DNA from: an uncultured Dialister sp.
GTDB taxonomy: Bacteria; Bacillota; Negativicutes; Veillonellales; Dialisteraceae
Reading direction: 5' to 3'
Assembly: GCF_900765565.1 (NCBI RefSeq)
Contig: NZ_CAAFRZ010000266.1
Span: forward strand, 1-16,879
Length of the DNA: 16,879 nucleotides
The notes under the pieces were generated by a model. It worked only from the letters and a program-made list of their open reading frames with translations. It was not told the DNA's origin and searched no databases. Of the stretch, positions 14,057-16,879 are shown piece after piece; within the stretch, counting starts at the first letter, position 1, and each line of letters begins with the position of its first letter. The translations under genes were made by a program, and so were the position numbers.

Positions 14057-14104
14057 GCCAGAAGCGCTGCATAACAAATGTGTTGCGGCACTTTTGGCTT
14101 TTTT
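14057..14104 (+). terminator. Rho-independent terminator of the ahpC operon
   Basis: GCCAGAAG (14057-14064) pairs with CTTTTGGC (14091-14098). Further pairs GCTGCA/TGCGGC follow after one mismatch, and six Ts come after the stem. It begins 15 bases after the stop codon. Confidence 0.8.
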
Positions 14105-14127
14105 CAATTTATGGATGTCCTGTCCCT

Positions 14128-14156
14128 TTGACCTGTTGATGAAATTAGAGTATAAA
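14128..14156 (+). promoter_or_regulatory. Distal promoter candidate of glpX
   Basis: TTGACC (14128-14133) and TATAAA (14151-14156) with a 17-base spacer, giving a leader of about 100 bases. Confidence 0.65.
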
Positions 14157-14210
14157 CTCAGTGTTTCCCCAATTTTTTCAAAGATGTATACTCCATTTTC
14201 TCTTTAAATG

Positions 14211-14219
14211 TGATACAAT
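14211..14219 (+). promoter_or_regulatory. Proximal promoter candidate of glpX
   Basis: TGATACAAT, an extended -10 (TACAAT at 14214-14219) 46 bases before the glpX start, without a good -35. It could be an alternative start site to the distal promoter. Confidence 0.45.
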
Positions 14220-14264
14220 AAGAACAACTGTGGAAGAGAAAGTATACTATTGTGGAGGCATACA

Positions 14265-15230
14265 ATGAACAGACAACTTTCTATGGAATTTGTAAGAATT
14301 ACAGAACAGGCTGCCCTTCGGAGCGGCCGCCTCATGGGTATTGGGGATAAGGAAGGGGCTGACCAGGCTGCCGTTGATGGCATGCATGAACAGTTTGCCA
14401 AGACTCCGGTTTCCGGTACCGTAGTTATAGGTGAAGGAGAAATCGATGAGGCTCCTATGCTTTACATCGGTGAACATGTAGGCGCCGGCGGAGAAGAAGT
14501 AGATATCGCCGTGGATCCTGTGGAAGGAACAAATCTGGTAGCGAAAGGCCAGAACGGGGCCATTGCTGTTCTTGCCATTGCTCCAAAGGGCTGCCTGCTT
14601 CATGCACCGGATATGTATATGCAGAAAATCTGCGTAGGTCCCCGGGCAAAGGGCCGCATTGATATCAATGCTTCGGTTACAGAAAACCTGAAGAATGTAG
14701 CCGATGCCATGGACCGTGAAGTTTCTGATCTCACCGTTGTTATCCTTGACCGTGAAAGACATGAAAAGATTATCCGCGAAGCCAGAGCTGCTGGTGCCCG
14801 TATCCGCCTCATTACTGACGGTGATGTGGTCCCATCTATCGACTGCGGCATTCAGGGCAGCGGTATTCATATGGTTCTTGGCTCCGGCGGCGCTCCGGAA
14901 GGAGTGCTTTCTGCCGTAGGCCTCAAGTGCCTTGGCGGTGATATGCAGGCCAAGCTCCTTCCCCATACGGAAGAGGAAATTGAGAGACTCCATAAGATGG
15001 GAATTGACGATCCTAATAAAGTGCTTACTCTCGATGATCTCGTAAAAGGGGATGATTGCATTTTCTCTGAAACAGCCATTACCGACTGCGCTATGCTGAG
15101 AGGCGTCCGCTACTTCGGCGGCGGCGCAAGAACCAGTACCCTTGTACTCCGCTACAAGACCGGCACAGTTCGTTTCATTGAAACCATCCACCGCTTCGGC
15201 GATCCGAAACCGTCTGTCCGTATGTGGTAA
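14265..15230 (+). CDS. glpX: Fructose-1,6-bisphosphatase class II (GlpX)
   Basis: A 321-residue cytoplasmic phosphatase of the GlpX family, typical length 320-335. GEGEIDEAPMLYIGE (56-70) and DPVEGTN (84-90) form the metal and phosphate site of the lithium-sensitive phosphatase fold. GDVVPSIDCGIQGSGIHM and the downstream GSGGAPEGVLSA are also family signatures. It hydrolyses fructose 1,6-bisphosphate to fructose 6-phosphate in gluconeogenesis; some members also act on sedoheptulose 1,7-bisphosphate. An in-frame TTG at 14250 is upstream, but GGAGG (14254-14258) sits six bases before the ATG at 14265, which I take as the start. It is monocistronic, with promoters upstream and a strong terminator downstream. 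Confidence 0.96.
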   Translation: MNRQLSMEFVRITEQAALRSGRLMGIGDKEGADQAAVDGMHEQFAKTPVSGTVVIGEGEIDEAPMLYIGEHVGAGGEEVDIAVDPVEGTNLVAKGQNGAIAVLAIAPKGCLLHAPDMYMQKICVGPRAKGRIDINASVTENLKNVADAMDREVSDLTVVILDRERHEKIIREARAAGARIRLITDGDVVPSIDCGIQGSGIHMVLGSGGAPEGVLSAVGLKCLGGDMQAKLLPHTEEEIERLHKMGIDDPNKVLTLDDLVKGDDCIFSETAITDCAMLRGVRYFGGGARTSTLVLRYKTGTVRFIETIHRFGDPKPSVRMW

Positions 15231-15253
15231 ATGAAGATTGAATGATAAAAAGG

Positions 15254-15287
15254 CTGTGAGCTGCTTTTTGCTGCTCACAGTTTTTTT
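15254..15287 (+). terminator. Rho-independent terminator of glpX
   Basis: CTGTGAGC (15254-15261) and GCTCACAG (15273-15280) form a perfect 8-pair stem with an 11-base loop, followed by seven Ts. It starts 23 bases after the stop codon. Confidence 0.95.
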
Positions 15288-15529
15288 ATTGTGTTGTTTT
15301 GGCTTAATGATAAAACTGGCATCACAGGGCGCAAAAGATATAGCGGTAGAGAGGGTGGCAGCGTAATCAAAATATATGGTCGACTCACAGGATGGGGATA
15401 TCGTTGGACTGCTATCTCGGAATGGTTAAGGCAATTTTTATCTGCTGTCTTTAACTCTGCTTTGATGAACTGCTATAGGCCAACTTGTCATTCTCTTAAC
15501 ATCCTTGTCTTTCTTTATATTTAAACCTC

Positions 15530-15538
15530 TGTTATAAT
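15530..15538 (+). promoter_or_regulatory. Extended -10 promoter of the FKBP gene
   Basis: TGTTATAAT, with TATAAT at 15533-15538, lies 44 bases before the start codon; the -35 is unclear. The stretch 15288-15529 before it shows no gene: an open frame there (from 15291) has no motif and no ribosome site. Confidence 0.6.
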
Positions 15539-15582
15539 GAAACCATGTTTTTCTGTAAGGATTGCAGAGATTGGAGATCATT

Positions 15583-16008
15583 ATGAGCAACGAAAATAAG
15601 AAAGTCCGGGTCCACTACGAAGGTACCTTTAACGACGGAACGAAGTTTGATTCTTCCTATGACCGGGGGGAGCCTCTGGAATTTACCTGCGGCGCCGGAC
15701 AGATGATTAAAGGATTCGACGAAGCGGTGAAGGATATGAAGGTAGGGGAAGTCAAAAATATCCACCTTATGCCGGAAGAGGCCTATGGAATGCCGGATCC
15801 TCGGAATATTCTCACCATTAACCAGCAGCAGATGCCAGGATCTGAACAGCTTTCCGTAGGCCAGCGGATCGTTTTGACAGATCCCATGGGGAACCGTTTC
15901 CCTGTCACTGTTACGGAGAAGACAGAAACCACCATTACCTTCGATGCCAACCATGAAATGGCAGGGAAGGAACTGAATTTTAAAATCGAACTGGTTTCTG
16001 TGGAATAA
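15583..16008 (+). CDS. FKBP-type peptidyl-prolyl isomerase, SlyD-like
   Basis: A 141-residue cytoplasmic isomerase. The first FKBP half (about 7-66) has VRVHYEGTFNDGTKFDSSY and the Gly-rich GAGQMIKGFDEAVKDM. An inserted flap domain (about 70-120) follows, then NHEMAGKELNFKIELVSV (about 124-141), the SlyD/FkpA-like closing strand signature. It would speed cis-trans isomerisation of peptide bonds before proline and act as a folding helper. The His/Cys-rich metal-binding tail of E. coli SlyD is absent, so a nickel role is not supported. I chose the ATG at 15583 because GGAG (15573-15576) is six bases upstream and upstream residues do not belong to the family. It converges on rubrerythrin. Confidence 0.93.
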   Translation: MSNENKKVRVHYEGTFNDGTKFDSSYDRGEPLEFTCGAGQMIKGFDEAVKDMKVGEVKNIHLMPEEAYGMPDPRNILTINQQQMPGSEQLSVGQRIVLTDPMGNRFPVTVTEKTETTITFDANHEMAGKELNFKIELVSVE

Positions 16009-16044
16009 GAAGAAAAGAAATTCCTGCTTGGTACAGAGCAAAAT

Positions 16045-16078
16045 AAAAAACTGCGAAATTCCCATTTCGCAGTTTTTT
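16045..16078. terminator. Bidirectional terminator between FKBP gene and rubrerythrin
   Basis: A perfect 15-pair stem (16045-16059 with 16064-16078) with a TCCC loop. It is flanked by A runs on one side and T runs on the other, so it works for both converging transcripts. Confidence 0.95.
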
Positions 16079-16094
16079 ATTGCCTATAGAATAA

Positions 16095-16667
16095 TTAATA
16101 GTTCTCAGCCTTGATGGCGAAGAAGCTTCTTGGATGGCCGCATACCGGGCATTCCTGCGGAGCTTCTACAGATTCAACGGTGTAGCCGCAATTAGCGCAC
16201 ATCCACAATTTCTTTTCACCTTTCTTGAAGACCTGTCCATTTTCAACATTAGCCAGGAGCAGTTTATATCTTGCTTCATGGGATTTTTCAATTTCGCCGA
16301 CCTTGGAGAAGAGGAATGCAATCTGCGGGAAACCTTCCTTTTTAGCGGTTTCTGCAAATGCAGGATACATGGAAGTCCATTCGCCATGTTCGCCTTCTGC
16401 AGCCATTTTCAGATGTTCAGCAGTGGTTTTCTTCAGGTCACCGACCAGCCAGAACCAGATCTTGGCATGGGCTCTTTCATTGTTTGCTGTTTCCCGGAAG
16501 ATATCAGCAATCTGACGGGAACATTCCGGATCCTTTTCCGCTTCGTTGGCGAAGAGGTTGTATTTTACATGGGCCTGGGATTCACCGGCATAAGCAGCAC
16601 GCAGGTTCTTTTCAGTCTGTGTGCCTTTCAGTCTTTTCATTTCTTCTAATACTTTTGCTTCATCCAT
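16095..16667 (-). CDS. Rubrerythrin
   Basis: A 190-residue protein with a ferritin-like four-helix domain followed by a rubredoxin domain, the standard rubrerythrin order. Diiron ligands appear in KNLRAAYAGESQAH (E29), ETANNERAH (E64, H67), GEHGE (about 92-96) and VGEIEKSHE (about 123-131). The rubredoxin iron is held by C157, C160, C173 and C176 (MCANCG and CPVCGHP). Rubrerythrin reduces hydrogen peroxide to water in the cytoplasm of anaerobes, receiving electrons through rubredoxin. AAGGAGG lies eight bases before the start on the leftward strand, and a near-consensus promoter is further upstream. It is monocistronic and converges with the FKBP gene. Confidence 0.97.
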   Translation of the reverse strand: MDEAKVLEEMKRLKGTQTEKNLRAAYAGESQAHVKYNLFANEAEKDPECSRQIADIFRETANNERAHAKIWFWLVGDLKKTTAEHLKMAAEGEHGEWTSMYPAFAETAKKEGFPQIAFLFSKVGEIEKSHEARYKLLLANVENGQVFKKGEKKLWMCANCGYTVESVEAPQECPVCGHPRSFFAIKAENY

Positions 16668-16735
16668 AATAAAATCCTCCTTTTAAACCAGCAGGATAAT
16701 CATGCATTTTATTGTGTGACCTGCCGCACATTTTA

Positions 16736-16764
16736 AGTATAGATGTATTAATTAAAAAAGTCAA
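16736..16764 (-). promoter_or_regulatory. Promoter of the rubrerythrin gene
   Basis: Read leftward, TTGACT (16759-16764) and TATACT (16736-16741) are separated by 17 bases. The leader is about 60 bases. No clear PerR or Fur palindrome overlaps it. Confidence 0.85.
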
Positions 16765-16795
16765 ATCATGAGATTTCTAACATTATTCCTATATG

Positions 16796-16841
16796 AACCA
16801 CAAGTGATATTGTCTCAAGTAACCACAAATGAAAATGTCCC
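16796..16841. repeat. Direct repeats resembling an insertion-sequence end
   Basis: AACCACAAGTGATATTGTCTC (16796-16816) and AACCACAAATGAAAATGTCCC (16821-16841) are two direct copies offset by 25 bases, matching at 17 of 21 positions. Repeated binding sites of this kind are typical of transposon ends, for example in the IS21 group. An extended -10 box, TGGTATAAT (16847-16855), follows and points rightwards, out of the window. If this is an element, its transposase would lie beyond 16879. The family assignment is only a guess. Confidence 0.4.
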
Positions 16842-16879
16842 AGTCATGGTATAATCTCATCACAATCTTAACGCAAGTG

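Noticed and set aside
14247..15278. A 343-residue leftward open frame opposite glpX
   Set aside because: It is antisense to an unmistakable GlpX, with no family features of its own.

Overview
The window looks chromosomal and comes most plausibly from a Negativicutes bacterium, that is, a Firmicute with a Gram-negative envelope such as Dialister or another Veillonellales member. This is an inference from gene content. Firmicute-type genes (a TmcAL/YlbM-like tRNA ligase, a DUF4321 protein, class II fructose-bisphosphatase GlpX, strong AGGAGG ribosome sites, TGn-extended -10 promoters) sit beside an ExbB-ExbD-TonB system, which only makes sense with an outer membrane. The AhpC/AhpF-like pair and rubrerythrin suit an anaerobe that must detoxify peroxide. 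No tRNA, rRNA, CRISPR array or complete transposon was seen.

Layout, left to right. 1-848 holds no convincing gene, only palindromes and repeat debris. 891-3917 carries two leftward genes, a PutP-type Na+/proline symporter and TmcAL, separated by a repeat element. 4023-6677 carries rightward genes: an orphan lipoprotein, a DUF4321 membrane protein, RadC and a small unknown protein, with long repeat-filled gaps. 7082-8943 is a tight exbB-exbD-tonB operon behind a promoter that may be controlled by Fur. 9513-10887 encodes the permease and ATPase of a polar amino acid ABC importer without its binding protein. 11141-11341 is a cold-shock protein. 11843-14041 is ahpC plus a thioredoxin-reductase-like partner. 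14265-15230 is glpX. 15583-16008 is an FKBP/SlyD-like isomerase converging on rubrerythrin (16667-16095). The last 85 bases hold two direct repeats that resemble the end of an insertion sequence continuing outside the window.

Functionally the window mixes envelope energisation (TonB complex), nutrient uptake (proline, amino acids), peroxide defence (AhpC with its reductase, rubrerythrin), gluconeogenesis (GlpX) and housekeeping. Known families explain nearly all the genes. The least explained material is in the gaps: two families of palindromic, GC-rich, MITE-like repeats. Family A has three copies (about 2511-2727, 5975-6206, 6768-6936). Family B has one large inverted hairpin (about 4922-5165) plus a half copy (about 9278-9378) and perhaps debris near 211-240. 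I did not find a clearly new multi-gene system. The best leads are the two repeat families, the TonB with a glycine/serine linker, and a small protein that may resemble the N-terminal domain of DnaA.
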